This document shows, in pieces, positions 1-9,696 of a stretch of DNA of 64,000 bases. How positions within the stretch are numbered: position 1 is the first letter of the stretch; the number at the start of each line of letters is the position of its first letter. The notes under the pieces were generated by a model that made no database searches, had not been told where the DNA came from, and worked only from the letters and a program-made list of their open reading frames with translations. The DNA lies in the NCBI GenBank assembly GCA_963701675.1, contig OY969623.1, positions 3,286,001-3,350,000 of the forward strand, written 5' to 3'. Both the position numbers and the translations under genes were made by a program. This DNA is from G963701675 sp963701675 (GTDB lineage Bacteria; Planctomycetota; Planctomycetia; Gemmatales; Gemmataceae).

Positions 1-210
1 CCTGATCCCGAATCGGCTGCGATGATGGCAGAGCAATGCAATCAGCTTCTTGCACGCCTGAAGACGGATGAACTGCGCAACATCGCAGTGTGGAAATTGG
101 AAGGCTATACCAATGAAGAAATCGCGGGCAAACTCGACTGCGCCTTAAGTACAGTCGAGCGAAAGCTCCAGCGCATTCGCGTTCATTGGGAAGACGAGGT
201 AATTCCGTGA
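1..210 (+). CDS. ECF RNA polymerase sigma factor, C-terminal part (5' truncated by window edge)
   Basis: The frame is open to the left edge, so only the last 69 residues are visible. They hold a typical sigma region 4: a helix pair around LARLKTDELRNIAVWKLEGY followed by NEEIAGKLDCALSTVERKL, which is the helix-turn-helix that reads the -35 element. Length and spacing fit the planctomycete ECF subfamily (PF07638-like). The TGA stop overlaps a GTG start of the next gene (GTGA at 207-210), so sigma factor and kinase are probably translated together. This suggests the kinase modifies or controls the sigma factor, which is inference. Upstream regions 1-3 lie outside the window. Confidence 0.85.
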   Translation, partial: PDPESAAMMAEQCNQLLARLKTDELRNIAVWKLEGYTNEEIAGKLDCALSTVERKLQRIRVHWEDEVIP

Positions 211-3200
211 CCGTGCCCTTACCAGCGGCCGCCGTTGAGCGAATCGACGAAATCTGCGACCGATTCGAAACGGCCTGGAAAACCGGTGCCCGGCCACAAG
301 TCGACGACTTTGTGGATTCAATGACTGGTCCGGAACGCGATGCATTGCGCCACGAGCTGCTGCGCGTCGATCAGCATTATCGGAGGCGCGCGGAGACTCC
401 GGCGCGTGTTCACCGGACCGAGGCGTCCGCTAAGTCCGGCCCATTCGTCGCCGGCTACGAAATACTCGACGAACTGGGCCGTGGCGGCATGGGGATTGTC
501 TACAAGGCGCAGCAGCTTCGACCTAGTCGGCTGGTAGCGATCAAGATGATTTCCGCCGGGGCGAATGCCGGCGCCCGCGAGATAGAACGTTTTCGACGCG
601 AAGCCGACGCCATCGCTCAGCTCCAGGACCCGCACATCGTACAAGTCTATGAAGTCGGGGAACAAGACGGCCGTCCGTACTTGGCCATGGAGTATGTTGG
701 CGGCGGCAGTCTGGACCGTTATCTAGCGGGGACGCCTCAATCGCCTCGTGTCGCCGCCCAAATAGTCGAGCGCCTGTCGCAAGCCATACATCATGCCAAC
801 CAACGCGGCATCATTCACCGCGATCTAAAACCCGCGAACGTACTACTCCAAAGTCACGAGGGTGCAAGGACGCAGGATCCAAGAAGCCACCTTGATTCCA
901 ATTCATCGTTCAAGATCACGGACTTCGGTCTCGCAAAGCTGTTGGATTCAAACGCTGGGAGCCCCACGAGAAGTGGAGACTTGCTTGGCACGCCGAGCTA
1001 CATGGCTCCAGAACAATTAGGGAAAGCCGGGCAGATCAGCGCCGCCACCGATGTGTATGGTCTGGGCGCAATCCTCTACGAAGTCATGACCGGCCGGCCG
1101 CCGTTCCGCGGCGAAACGGCCCTTGAAACGATGCATCAGGTGCAAAACGACGAGCCGGTTTCGCCCAGCCGACTTCAATCGAAGTGTCCCCGCGACCTGG
1201 TGACGATTTGTCTGAAGTGCCTGAGCAAGCAGCCGCACCAACGTTATGCCACCGCCTTGGAGCTAGGCGAAGACTTACGCCGGTTTCTGGACGGTCAACC
1301 GATTCGTGCCAGGCCTGTCGGCCGACTGGGAAAGGCTTTGAAATGGACGCGACGACAGCCCGTCGTTGCAAGTTTGGTAGGACTGCTCATTTTGGCGATC
1401 ACCTGTGGCATCGGCGCCGGAAGTTGGTTTTGGTGGCAGGCGGAGCAAGGATGGAAGCAAGCCAAGGATGCACTTCGTGATGAGCTCGCGACCCGAGACC
1501 GCTTTCAGGTTGCCCTCGCCCACCGCGAGTGGTTGGCGAACAATGCAACGCGGGCCAATGCGCTGCTTGATGCGTGCACCCCAGAACAGCGTGATTCGTG
1601 GGAGTGGCGCTACCTTGACCGGATGCGCCGCTCCGCATGGCAAACCATTCCCGGACATACCAACACCGTACAGGCGCTCGCTATTCATCCATCGGGCCGG
1701 CTGATTGCCTCGGCGAGCCACGATACCAGTGTGCGAATCTGGGACTTGGACAAGCGGAGCGGATCACGCCTGGGCAATCACCCCCAAGCGCCATTATTGT
1801 CGGTTGTCTACAGTCCGGATGGCGCCTTGCTGGCGTCGTCCGATACAAAATCCGGTCAGGTTAGATTGTGGGACGCCCAAACTCGAACGCTGATCGATGA
1901 AATCGGTTTCGGCGGCGAGGGAGAGATTCCGGTCTGGGGACTAGCCTTCGATCCCGGAAGCCGCTACTTGGCCATGGGCGGCCCGCGGCTCGTCAGAATT
2001 TGGGATACGCGCGACAAGAAGTGGGCTTACACCCGGAGAGCTCACGCCGGTCAAATCTACCAGGTGGCCTTCAGCCCCGACGGCCGCTGTCTCGCGACGG
2101 CGTCTCAGAACGTTAGAGTGTGGGATTGGAGGGCCAACAAATTGCTGTACGACTTGCCCGGACATGGAATGCGCACCTCCGACCTGGCGTTCAGCCCGGA
2201 TGGAAAGCTACTGGCTTCCGGCGGCCGAGACGGAATGATTCGGGTTCATAGCCTGGAAGCAGGGCAATGCGAGTTCACCCTCAACGCTCATCAACTTTCC
2301 GTAACCAGCGTCCATTTCAGCCCCGACAGCGAACGACTAGCGTCTGCCGGGGAGGAAGGCGATATGCACGTATGGAGCGTGAAACAACGACGACGCTTGT
2401 TCACGCTGCACGGTCATAGCGGCGGCGTCTGGGACTTGGCATACTTGCCGGACGGCACACGCCTCGTCTCCGCCGGCTCCGACTTCATGGTGCGGGTGTG
2501 GGATGCCGCCGGAAGCCAAGAAACGGCCGTGCTGTTTGAGGTGCGCGATGAAGTCACAGCCCTCGTATACGATTCGAGCGGACGGCTGCTCGCCTGGGGT
2601 GACATGTCGGGACGGTTCGGCGTCTGGGACACCGCGAGTCGGAAAGAGGTTTTTCGCGTCGACGATCCGGACGTGACAGGGCGAAACCGCATTCATCTCT
2701 TGGCCTTCAGTCCGGATGGCCGTGAATTGGCCTATCGGCGGGTAAATGGTCCTCCAAAGATATGGAACCTCGAAAAGGGCGGCGAGCTCCCATTGCCCGG
2801 TACGCGGCAAGGTAGGGTCCACGGCCTAGCGTATTCCGAAGATGGCAGGCAATTGCTAGCGGCTTACTTCGAAAACGAGGCTTTGCATTTGGTCGATGTG
2901 CACACGGGACATGTGGCACTTGTTCTGCCGCGACCAGCCAACACCGTCGGGCAAGTCATCTTCAGTCCAGACACCCGGCGATTCGTCACCCTCGAAGACA
3001 GGAATCTCTTGCGGATGTGGGATACGCATACGGGTCGGCTCGACGGCGAGTTCGAACACCCGCATACCGTTAGGCATGTCGCCCTCAGCGGTGACGGGCA
3101 TTTTCTTGCCGTGGGAGGCGTCGGCGGCTGGATCAGTGTTTGGGACCTGACGACAAAGCAGCCTACGATGGCGCTCAAGGGCCACGCCAGCAATTTGTAC

Positions 3201-3419
3201 GGGTTTGCCCTCAGTCCGGATGGCCGACGCCTGGCCTCGGCCGCTTCGGACTGTACCGCCAAGCTGTGGGACACGCACACGGGACATGAAGTCCTCACGC
3301 TGCGGACGCAACTGCACGAACACTCCCGGCTGGCGTTTAGCCCGGACGGCGCGGACTTGGTGTCGGTGAACTCGGAGAACTATCTCCAAATATGGAGCAC
3401 GCGCGCCCCGCGTGATTGA
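207..3419 (+). CDS. Membrane-anchored Ser/Thr protein kinase with C-terminal WD40 propeller(s)
   Basis: Kinase domain at about residues 84-365 with the glycine loop GRGGMGIVY, the ATP lysine in VAIK (about 113), catalytic HRDLKPANVLL (about 204), DFG (about 239) and GTPSYMAPE. A single membrane helix follows near residues 388-410, then at least a dozen WD40-like units, many carrying the FSPDG signature, to the end. The kinase would face the cytoplasm and the propeller the other side. I start at GTG 207 because it overlaps the sigma-factor stop (GTGA); a TTG at 186 in the same frame is also possible and would add seven residues. The sigma factor is its likely partner. Substrate unknown. Confidence 0.93.
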   Translation: MTVPLPAAAVERIDEICDRFETAWKTGARPQVDDFVDSMTGPERDALRHELLRVDQHYRRRAETPARVHRTEASAKSGPFVAGYEILDELGRGGMGIVYKAQQLRPSRLVAIKMISAGANAGAREIERFRREADAIAQLQDPHIVQVYEVGEQDGRPYLAMEYVGGGSLDRYLAGTPQSPRVAAQIVERLSQAIHHANQRGIIHRDLKPANVLLQSHEGARTQDPRSHLDSNSSFKITDFGLAKLLDSNAGSPTRSGDLLGTPSYMAPEQLGKAGQISAATDVYGLGAILYEVMTGRPPFRGETALETMHQVQNDEPVSPSRLQSKCPRDLVTICLKCLSKQPHQRYATALELGEDLRRFLDGQPIRARPVGRLGKALKWTRRQPVVASLVGLLILAITCGIGAGSWFWWQAEQGWKQAKDALRDELATRDRFQVALAHREWLANNATRANALLDACTPEQRDSWEWRYLDRMRRSAWQTIPGHTNTVQALAIHPSGRLIASASHDTSVRIWDLDKRSGSRLGNHPQAPLLSVVYSPDGALLASSDTKSGQVRLWDAQTRTLIDEIGFGGEGEIPVWGLAFDPGSRYLAMGGPRLVRIWDTRDKKWAYTRRAHAGQIYQVAFSPDGRCLATASQNVRVWDWRANKLLYDLPGHGMRTSDLAFSPDGKLLASGGRDGMIRVHSLEAGQCEFTLNAHQLSVTSVHFSPDSERLASAGEEGDMHVWSVKQRRRLFTLHGHSGGVWDLAYLPDGTRLVSAGSDFMVRVWDAAGSQETAVLFEVRDEVTALVYDSSGRLLAWGDMSGRFGVWDTASRKEVFRVDDPDVTGRNRIHLLAFSPDGRELAYRRVNGPPKIWNLEKGGELPLPGTRQGRVHGLAYSEDGRQLLAAYFENEALHLVDVHTGHVALVLPRPANTVGQVIFSPDTRRFVTLEDRNLLRMWDTHTGRLDGEFEHPHTVRHVALSGDGHFLAVGGVGGWISVWDLTTKQPTMALKGHASNLYGFALSPDGRRLASAASDCTAKLWDTHTGHEVLTLRTQLHEHSRLAFSPDGADLVSVNSENYLQIWSTRAPRD

Positions 3420-3479
3420 TGGCGGCCTGTCCGCTGCGTCCCCTTTTTCCATTTTGTTGGACATAGTGCTCTGCTTCCC

Positions 3480-3767
3480 TTAATCTTCAGTCACAGTACC
3501 GTCCGCGTGGACTGCTCGACCGTGTGCATATTTCCCATCCTTGTCGTATGTGTTCTCGAATGACGACTGCAACTCACCGTTATCGTCATAAATCTCACCC
3601 TTCAGTTTTACGATACCATGTGACACTCTGTAGAACTCATCATCAATAAGTGTAGGAGACCCGGAATAGTAGTCGTCGTATGATAGCGTCGCTTCTTCGA
3701 CGACGGCACCTCGCATATTGAATGCGACTAATATCACCATGTCTTTGGGCGATTTGTTTTTCGACAT
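3480..3767 (-). CDS. Small hypothetical protein (95 aa)
   Basis: A 95-residue acidic protein with no signal peptide or membrane segment. It has beta-rich segments and a repeat-like DDNGELQ / DKDGKYA pattern, reminiscent of short MORN/toxin-immunity-like strands but not diagnostic. An AAAGG ribosome-binding site lies 5 nt before the ATG, which supports a real gene. It sits alone between a kinase and a cysteine desulfurase, both on the other strand. I do not recognise a family. Confidence 0.55.
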   Translation of the reverse strand: MSKNKSPKDMVILVAFNMRGAVVEEATLSYDDYYSGSPTLIDDEFYRVSHGIVKLKGEIYDDNGELQSSFENTYDKDGKYAHGRAVHADGTVTED

Positions 3768-4099
3768 AGTAACCTTTCATTGCTGGTGTCGGATCAACAA
3801 ACCCCCGCGAAAGTTCCGCACGGGCCGGCATCGCGTGGCGCCATGCTCTAGGTATGCGCACTCTGACGCGTGGTCAAGTTGAATCACCATTGGGACCAAC
3901 GCTTTTTCGATTTTGGACCAGTACCCCGCGACAGACTGCGCACCCACGTGACATTTATTAACACACTTAACGTGACACGGAACGTCAGAACGCGCGGAAC
4001 CGCGACCGTGCCTCACACCTCGTTGGTCCGGTGGGTCTTCTGACCTTAGAGCTTTGGATCGCTTTCCCAGTGAATCCCCAACCGCGTACACTAAGCCCC
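3768..4099. other. Intergenic region between divergent genes, nothing recognised
   Basis: About 330 bases between the small hypothetical gene and the cysteine desulfurase. I found no convincing ORF, tRNA or strong hairpin. It should carry promoters for both divergent genes, but no clear -35/-10 pair stands out. An upstream in-frame start for the desulfurase at 4031 would add 23 residues with no resemblance to the family. Confidence 0.4.
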
Positions 4100-5260
4100 A
4101 TGCCTCCTATCTACCTGGACTACAACGCCACGACGCCGGTTGATCATGCGGTCGTTGACGCTATGATGCCGTACTTACGTGGACAGTACGGCAATCCTTC
4201 AAGCTCACATTCTTACGGTCAGGAGGCCCATGCCGCCGTAGACAGTGCGCGCGGCCAAGTAACAAACTTACTTGGATGTCAGCCGTCCGAAATCGTCTTC
4301 ACGGGTGGCGGCAGCGAGGCGAGCAATCACGCCATCAAGGGCGCCGTCTTCATCAAGCTCCGCGGCATTTTCGGCCGACTGGCACGCGATGCGCACATCA
4401 TCACCAGCGCGGTTGAGCATCCCGCGACATTGCAGCCGTGCGAGTTCCTGAAACGCTTGGGCTGCCGTATTACCGTAGTTCCGGTGGATCGCCAGGGCGT
4501 CGTCGATGTCAACGCCGTGCGGGAGGCTTTGGATCGGCGCACGACTCTCGTGAGCATCATGCACGCGAATAACGAGGTCGGCACAATTCAGCCGATCCGC
4601 GAAATCGCCGACCTGGCCCACGAGCGCGGTGCGTTGGTGCATACCGACGCGGCTCAGTCGGTCGGAAAGACTCGGGTAAACGTCGATGAATTAGGTGTAG
4701 ATTTGCTTTCGGTAGCGGGCCACAAGCTTTATGCACCCAAGGGAATCGGGGTATTGTACATTCGAGATGGTGTCAAGATCGAGCCTTTGATCCACGGCGC
4801 GACGCATGAAAACGCTCGCCGTGCCGGGACTGAAAACGTGCCCTACATCGTCGGTTTGGGCGCGGCGTGCGAAATCGCCCGGCAATCGCTTCCACAAGCC
4901 ACGGATAGACTACGGTCGCTTCGTGATCGACTATGGGAGCGGCTACATGCCAGCCTCGGCGACCGTGTCGTGCTTAATGGTCATCCCGAGCAGCGCCTGC
5001 CGAATACTCTCAACGTCAATTTCATCGGGAACGTAGGACTCGACTTGCTGCGAAACGTACCGGAAGTTGCAGCATCACTCGGCTCCGCTTGCCATGAAGG
5101 AGATCAACAAAGGCAATTCACTCTCTCTCCCGTGCTGACCGCCATGGGAGTTCCGATTTCGCAAGGCAAAGGCGCCGTTCGTTTGAGTGTCGGGCGGTTC
5201 ACGACCGAAGACGAAATCGACCGTGCCGCAGACGCGCTCGTCCGGGCCACCGTGCGCTAA
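4100..5260 (+). CDS. Cysteine desulfurase, NifS/IscS family
   Basis: PLP-dependent enzyme of 386 residues that removes sulfur from cysteine for Fe-S cluster or tRNA thiolation. The start MPPIYLDYNATTPVD is the canonical family N-terminus, so I use ATG 4100 rather than the longer 4031 frame. Visible motifs: TGGGSEASNHAI (cofactor phosphate site), HTDAAQSVGK, and AGHKLYAPKGIG with the Schiff-base lysine. The active-site cysteine lies in SLGSACHEGD near the C-terminus. No iscU, thiI or mnmA is adjacent, so the sulfur acceptor is unknown. A second member of the family enters the window at its right end. Confidence 0.93.
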   Translation: MPPIYLDYNATTPVDHAVVDAMMPYLRGQYGNPSSSHSYGQEAHAAVDSARGQVTNLLGCQPSEIVFTGGGSEASNHAIKGAVFIKLRGIFGRLARDAHIITSAVEHPATLQPCEFLKRLGCRITVVPVDRQGVVDVNAVREALDRRTTLVSIMHANNEVGTIQPIREIADLAHERGALVHTDAAQSVGKTRVNVDELGVDLLSVAGHKLYAPKGIGVLYIRDGVKIEPLIHGATHENARRAGTENVPYIVGLGAACEIARQSLPQATDRLRSLRDRLWERLHASLGDRVVLNGHPEQRLPNTLNVNFIGNVGLDLLRNVPEVAASLGSACHEGDQQRQFTLSPVLTAMGVPISQGKGAVRLSVGRFTTEDEIDRAADALVRATVR

Positions 5261-5278
5261 GTCTTAAACCTAGATTAC

Positions 5279-6046
5279 TCATCCCTGTTCACCAGAGACG
5301 GCTTGCGCGGCTCGAATGCGGGCTTTCGCCACCTCTTCGACTCGGCTGAGAATCATGGGCATGATGAGTAAAGTCATCACAAGCCAGAAGATCACGGCCA
5401 GGCCGAGTGCGTGGTGCCATTGAAAGCGCAAGAGCAGCCAAAGAGTCAGGAACCAAGCCGCCATATGAATGAGGCTCAGCAGAAGGTTCGCAAGAAACAG
5501 TCCGGACTGCGAAGTGGTCACTTCGCCGAGGGAATGTTCCCGCATCTCGCGTCCGGCGGAGTCCGAGTAGCGTAGACCTCGCTGCGGATCGCTTTTGAAG
5601 TTTCCTTGGGCGTCGCGGTCGGCCTCAAAGCGGATTTCCTGCCCGTCTTCATTGACAATGATGGTCTCGACACGCGTCGGCAACGGCCGCCCCGCGAGGT
5701 CTCTGTATTGGGGTTGTCCGGTGGCTGATTTCTGCAACTTGTAATGAGTTTTTTTGCCTGCTTGCATCGCCCAGAGTTCGTTGTATTGCTTGCTCTGGTC
5801 CGTCGTAAGGTTGAATAGCGAGGTATACGAACCCGCCGCCTGGTCTGGCGTCTTGATGGAGTGGTAATCGAACATGGCCCAGACGATTGCCACGAGCGTA
5901 AGTACAGACGCCACGGCAGGAGCACGCCATGCCATGCCGGGTTCCGATTCGCTGTAAATGTAGCCTTGCAGCCAGGAAGTGCCGGCAAAGAGAATCACCG
6001 TGAGAGCCGCCCAGAGAAGCAGGAAGACGATGAAAATACCTAGCAC
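5279..6046 (-). CDS. Membrane protein of unknown function (255 aa)
   Basis: Two hydrophobic helices near the N-terminus (residues about 3-25 and 42-62), a polar domain of about 110 residues, then two more helices (about 180-235) and a short basic tail. The polar part carries YRDLAGRPLPTRVE and RYSDSAGREMRE, which look like a twice-repeated short strand motif. No catalytic motif is visible. It is convergent with the cysteine desulfurase, 18 bases from its stop. Uncharacterised. Confidence 0.8.
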   Translation of the reverse strand: MLGIFIVFLLLWAALTVILFAGTSWLQGYIYSESEPGMAWRAPAVASVLTLVAIVWAMFDYHSIKTPDQAAGSYTSLFNLTTDQSKQYNELWAMQAGKKTHYKLQKSATGQPQYRDLAGRPLPTRVETIIVNEDGQEIRFEADRDAQGNFKSDPQRGLRYSDSAGREMREHSLGEVTTSQSGLFLANLLLSLIHMAAWFLTLWLLLRFQWHHALGLAVIFWLVMTLLIMPMILSRVEEVAKARIRAAQAVSGEQG

Positions 6047-6172
6047 GGCGAGTTTCCTTAAATTGAAACGCCCCAGTTTACCGTTGTTTCGCTATCTTGC
6101 ATTCTCAACTGGAGTGTTGGCTCCGTCCAGGTAGGCCAGGCAATCTTGCCCGCGCCGGTCAGGAAAGCGCGG

Positions 6173-6200
6173 TTGTGGCAACTCACTCCTCTGTTATAAT
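6173..6200 (+). promoter_or_regulatory. Candidate sigma70-type promoter for the redoxin gene
   Basis: TTGTGG (6173-6178), a 16-bp spacer, then a perfect TATAAT (6195-6200), ending 64 bases before the ATG at 6265. The -35 is weak (three of six), the -10 is consensus. Confidence 0.5.
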
Positions 6201-6264
6201 TCGCCCGCTAAATCAGGCCCTTTTCCGTATATGGGCCGATCCGTTCCCCGACAAATCGGGATCC

Positions 6265-7681
6265 ATGCTCGCAACTTTTTCCCTACTCTGTATCGCGCTC
6301 GTTCAGGCCCCCCAGCCGTCCAACGCCGATTGGCGGATCGCTCCAAAGTTGAGCCGCGGCGAAGAGCTCGTGTATCGCGGGACCTACACCGAAGAATCGA
6401 CCGGACAGGGAGTCCAATTTGCGCACGCAGAAACTGGAGCATCGAGTTTTTGTCCTGGATGCAACCGCAGACGGCGCCGACGTCGCGTTCTTTACACTCA
6501 TCAAAGAGCAGCATGCCCGCACCGTGGCCGACAGCGAGAAAAATGCTCCCGTTTCGGTTCGGCTCGAGTTAGCACGTGTCAACCCGCGCGGGCACGTTAA
6601 GTCGGAATCGGGAACTGTCTTAACGTCATCTTTGGAAGGCACGGCTTCCATCGAAACTTCGATGTTTGTCGAGTTCGCTCGCGCAAATATTCGTCCAAAC
6701 GATGGCTGGGAAGTACTAGAGAATGGAAGGCCGCCGCGTGCCTGGAAGGTGGTCGGGGCCGACGCCGTGAACGGTACGACTTGCATCAAAGTCGTCGGTA
6801 TTCAACAATCCGATGACTGGGACGCGCCCCGCGGCGATCGCTCCGCATGGCGACGGCTGGATACCATTTGGCTCGCACCCAACCTCGGCGTCGCACTGAG
6901 AGTCGAACGCGTCATGGAGCACCGTGAAGCGGCTCGACAGGATCCATCGATCCGAGCCGTCACCGAGTTCACGCTCGAAAACCGCATGGCGTATGGACAG
7001 CTGGCGGAGGATCGACGCCGTGAAATCATGCTAGTTCACCATTTATCCGAGAAAATGAAACCGCACCTCAAGGCGCCCGAAAAGGCCAATGCCAAGGTGT
7101 TCGATGAGTTGCTATCCCGCATCGCCCAACATAACGAAAAGCACCCGGCAACACCGTATCGCCAAGCTGTACATAACATTCGGCATCGCATCGAAGCCGT
7201 CCGGCGCGGGGATGCGGTGCCCGTTTCTTACGACGAAGAAACGGTCACTCCCACCCAGGTTATCGGCCTCGGTCAAGCGGCGCCCGATTTTGTGACGACC
7301 GATCTCGGCAAACGAGAGTCAGTGCGTTTGCGGAAGTTGCTCGGTCAACCCATCGTCATGGTGTTTTACCATCCGACCTCAAAGAACGCGGTGGACATAT
7401 TGAAGTTCGCGCAGCGCATCGCGGACACGCATCGACAGGTTACCGTTCTCGGACTTGCGGTAAGTGATGACGTGGAGACGGTACTTAAGCAGCGCGACGC
7501 GCTGAAACTGACGTTTCCGCTGGCTTCCGGCCTCGGGTTGAAGCTGACCTATGCCGTCGACGGCACACCGAAGTTCGTCGTGTTGGATCCGAATGGAGTC
7601 GTTCGCGGCGCGTATGTCGGCTGGGGTCGCGAGCTGCCCGATCTTGTCACCACTGAGTTGGCACGGTGGAAGTCTCGCTAG
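6265..7681 (+). CDS. Secreted redoxin/AhpC-TSA-fold protein, frame broken near 6415-6425
   Basis: Two frames make one protein. From ATG 6265 a signal peptide (MLATFSLLCIALVQA) and the conserved start EELVYRGTYTEESTGQGVQF are read. Then the frame must change at TTTGCGCAC to continue with RTQKLEHRVFVLDATADG and run to 7681. The span is two bases short of (or one over) a multiple of three. The second frame alone could start at TTG 6419 but would lose the signal peptide. The C-terminal 140 residues form a thioredoxin/redoxin fold (GQAAPDFVTTDL, PKFVVLDPNGVVRG). At the usual active-site loop it reads FYHPTSKNA, with no cysteine, so it is probably not a thiol oxidoreductase. The cause of the break is unknown. 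Confidence 0.75.
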
Positions 7682-7866
7682 TCCGGCTGTAAGGTAACTT
7701 CCACCACGACACCATATCTCTTACAACAGTTCGCATCGTTACAAATTCCCATGTCCGTTACGAAATAACCCCACGAGAAATGGGCGAAACTTGCTGGACA
7801 TTGACACAGAACGATAGTATGAACGTGGGCCCGTCACGCGAGGACGGTGGCAAGAGGACCTAGTCC

Positions 7867-8358
7867 GTGGCCGTCACGAACTATCAAATCGAAACGAACA
7901 CGCGGCGATGTGCCGTTACCGGCGCCGAGTTATGTCCCGGTGACAAGGTGCACACAGCCCTGTTTGATGAGGGCGGTCGATTCGTTCGCCGCGATTATAG
8001 CGACAAGGCTTGGCACGGCGTCCCGGATGGCGCTTTTAGCTTTTGGTCGGGCAAGGTGCCGCCGACAGACACAACCGGGCGTCCCCGAATCGACGATGAT
8101 CTGTTAATGGAGTGCTTCGAACGTCTGGAAAACCAAAACGATGCAGACCGGATTCGATTCCGATATGTGGTTGCCCTGCTCCTCATGCGACGGAAGCGAC
8201 TGAAGTTCGAATCGGCGGGCTCGGAAAACGGCGAGGACGTATTGGCGTTGCGGTGCCCGCGAACACGGACTCTGTACACGGTCGTCAACCCACGGATGAC
8301 GGCTGACGATATGACCACCGTTCAAGATGAAGTATTTAGAGCGCTTGGATGGGAGTGA
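7867..8358 (+). CDS. Conserved hypothetical protein (163 aa)
   Basis: Starts at GTG 7867 behind an AAGAGGA ribosome-binding site. The N-terminal part has CAVTGAELCPGDK, a zinc-ribbon-like pair of cysteines. Downstream another cysteine pair is not obvious, so metal binding is uncertain. The middle contains RFRYVVALLLMRRKRLKFES and the C-terminus ALRCPRTRTLYTVVNPRM. It lies 6 bases upstream of the next lipoprotein gene, so the two are probably one transcript. Function unknown. Confidence 0.8.
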   Translation: MAVTNYQIETNTRRCAVTGAELCPGDKVHTALFDEGGRFVRRDYSDKAWHGVPDGAFSFWSGKVPPTDTTGRPRIDDDLLMECFERLENQNDADRIRFRYVVALLLMRRKRLKFESAGSENGEDVLALRCPRTRTLYTVVNPRMTADDMTTVQDEVFRALGWE

Positions 8359-8364
8359 TGAATC

Positions 8365-9267
8365 ATGCGATATGTAATCACCGTGGTTGGACTTTCCATC
8401 TTGTTCGCGGGCGGATGCAACTCGATCCCAAACTACCGGCGATCAGCCGCCCCGGACCGCGGGCTTAGCGTGGACGATGCGAATTCCGCTCAACGAATTG
8501 TCGCATCGTTGAACGACAATGCCCGAAAAATGAACTCCATCATGACGAACGACGTGGACATGACTTGCTCGCAGGGGATCGAGGCGATCAACCTCCGCGC
8601 ATCGCTAGTGTGCCAGAAGCCGCGTAATTTCCGTCTCCACGGCAAGATGATGCAGAGCACCGTGGTGGATATGGGGTCGAACGATCAAGAATTCTGGTGG
8701 TGGATCAGCAAGGCGAATCCGCCACACTTGTTCCATTGCTCCCACGAGGAGTTCGCCCGCAGTCAGGGTCGCATTCAGCTTCCTTTCCAGCCGGACTGGG
8801 TGATGGAGGCCCTCGGGATGTCGGAGTACGACCCTCGAAAGAACTACCAACTAGTCCCGAAGGGTAACTCGCTCGAGCTGATCGAGGTCGCAACGGCCCC
8901 CGACGGCAAGCAAGTTCGCAAGATTACGGTACTCTCCCGCAACCGGAACCAAATCCAGGTGACCGCTCATCTCCTACAGGACGCGCACGGCCGCGAGATC
9001 TGCTCGGCCCGAGTGTTGCAGGTACAGCGGGATTCCGCAACCGACACGGTGTTGCCGCGTAAAGTCGAGATGAGTTGGCCGTCCGAGAAAGTGAAACTTG
9101 TTTTCACGCTGAATGAAGTTGGCGTCAATTCCGCGCTGCCGCAAGGCAATGGGCGTTTGTTCCAGCGTCCGGTGCTTGAAGGCGTCCAGTCCGTCGATTT
9201 GGCTCGGGGCTTCGAACCCACCTCCAATCCGGTGCGCCGAGCCGGCGCTGTCTATCAGACGCGCTAA
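8365..9267 (+). CDS. Lipoprotein with LolA/LolB-like outer-membrane fold (hypothetical)
   Basis: A lipoprotein signal peptide ends in LFAGGC (cleavage before Cys18). The mature part has alternating strands typical of LolA-like shells: INLRASLVCQKPRNFRLHGK, EFWWWISKANPPHLFHC and ITVLSRNRNQIQVTAHL. Planctomycetes carry such proteins commonly and their role is unproven; they may bind lipid or lipoprotein at the cell envelope. It follows a hypothetical gene by 6 bases, implying co-transcription. The fold assignment is by pattern only. Confidence 0.75.
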   Translation: MRYVITVVGLSILFAGGCNSIPNYRRSAAPDRGLSVDDANSAQRIVASLNDNARKMNSIMTNDVDMTCSQGIEAINLRASLVCQKPRNFRLHGKMMQSTVVDMGSNDQEFWWWISKANPPHLFHCSHEEFARSQGRIQLPFQPDWVMEALGMSEYDPRKNYQLVPKGNSLELIEVATAPDGKQVRKITVLSRNRNQIQVTAHLLQDAHGREICSARVLQVQRDSATDTVLPRKVEMSWPSEKVKLVFTLNEVGVNSALPQGNGRLFQRPVLEGVQSVDLARGFEPTSNPVRRAGAVYQTR

Positions 9268-9696
9268 GCCGCATGCGGCGCCTGATATTCCCGTTCTTCT
9301 GAGTCTGCGGATGGATCACGCCTCTCGTCGCAGTCAGGGCGCAAAGGCGTCAGAATCGGCGCCGCTTGCACCAAACTCCCAAAGATATTCCGCGGATGTC
9401 GATTACGCACCGCACCGAGGATTGCGGCCGCGCGGAAAAGGCACGATTTTCAGCAAGAACGTCGTCTTGGGCATCTGGAGACTTCGGGCAAGATCGCTAA
9501 AGGACGGTATCATCCCTGGTCGAAATTAGGGAACGGAGTCATGAAACCTTCGACCCGTATCGGCATCGGGCGGAGTGGGCGGATTCGGGAACAAACTGAC
9601 CCGACGTAGGTGGAGTGGGACATGCCTGGGTGTCAGGCGGTCGCTACCGCGTCGGCGGCCCTGAGCCGAAGTCATTCCTAATCGGGAGGATTGCTC
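9268..9696. other. Intergenic region, no gene supported
   Basis: About 430 bases. An ATG at 9541 behind GGAG opens a 22-codon frame ending at TAG, which could be a leader peptide but has no other support. A longer frame on this strand (9113-9529) mostly overlaps the preceding gene. No clear promoter was found. Confidence 0.35.

Noticed and set aside
9541..9609. 22-codon ORF behind GGAG before the Cys-rich gene
   Set aside because: Too short and without a conserved feature; could be a leader peptide but nothing supports it.
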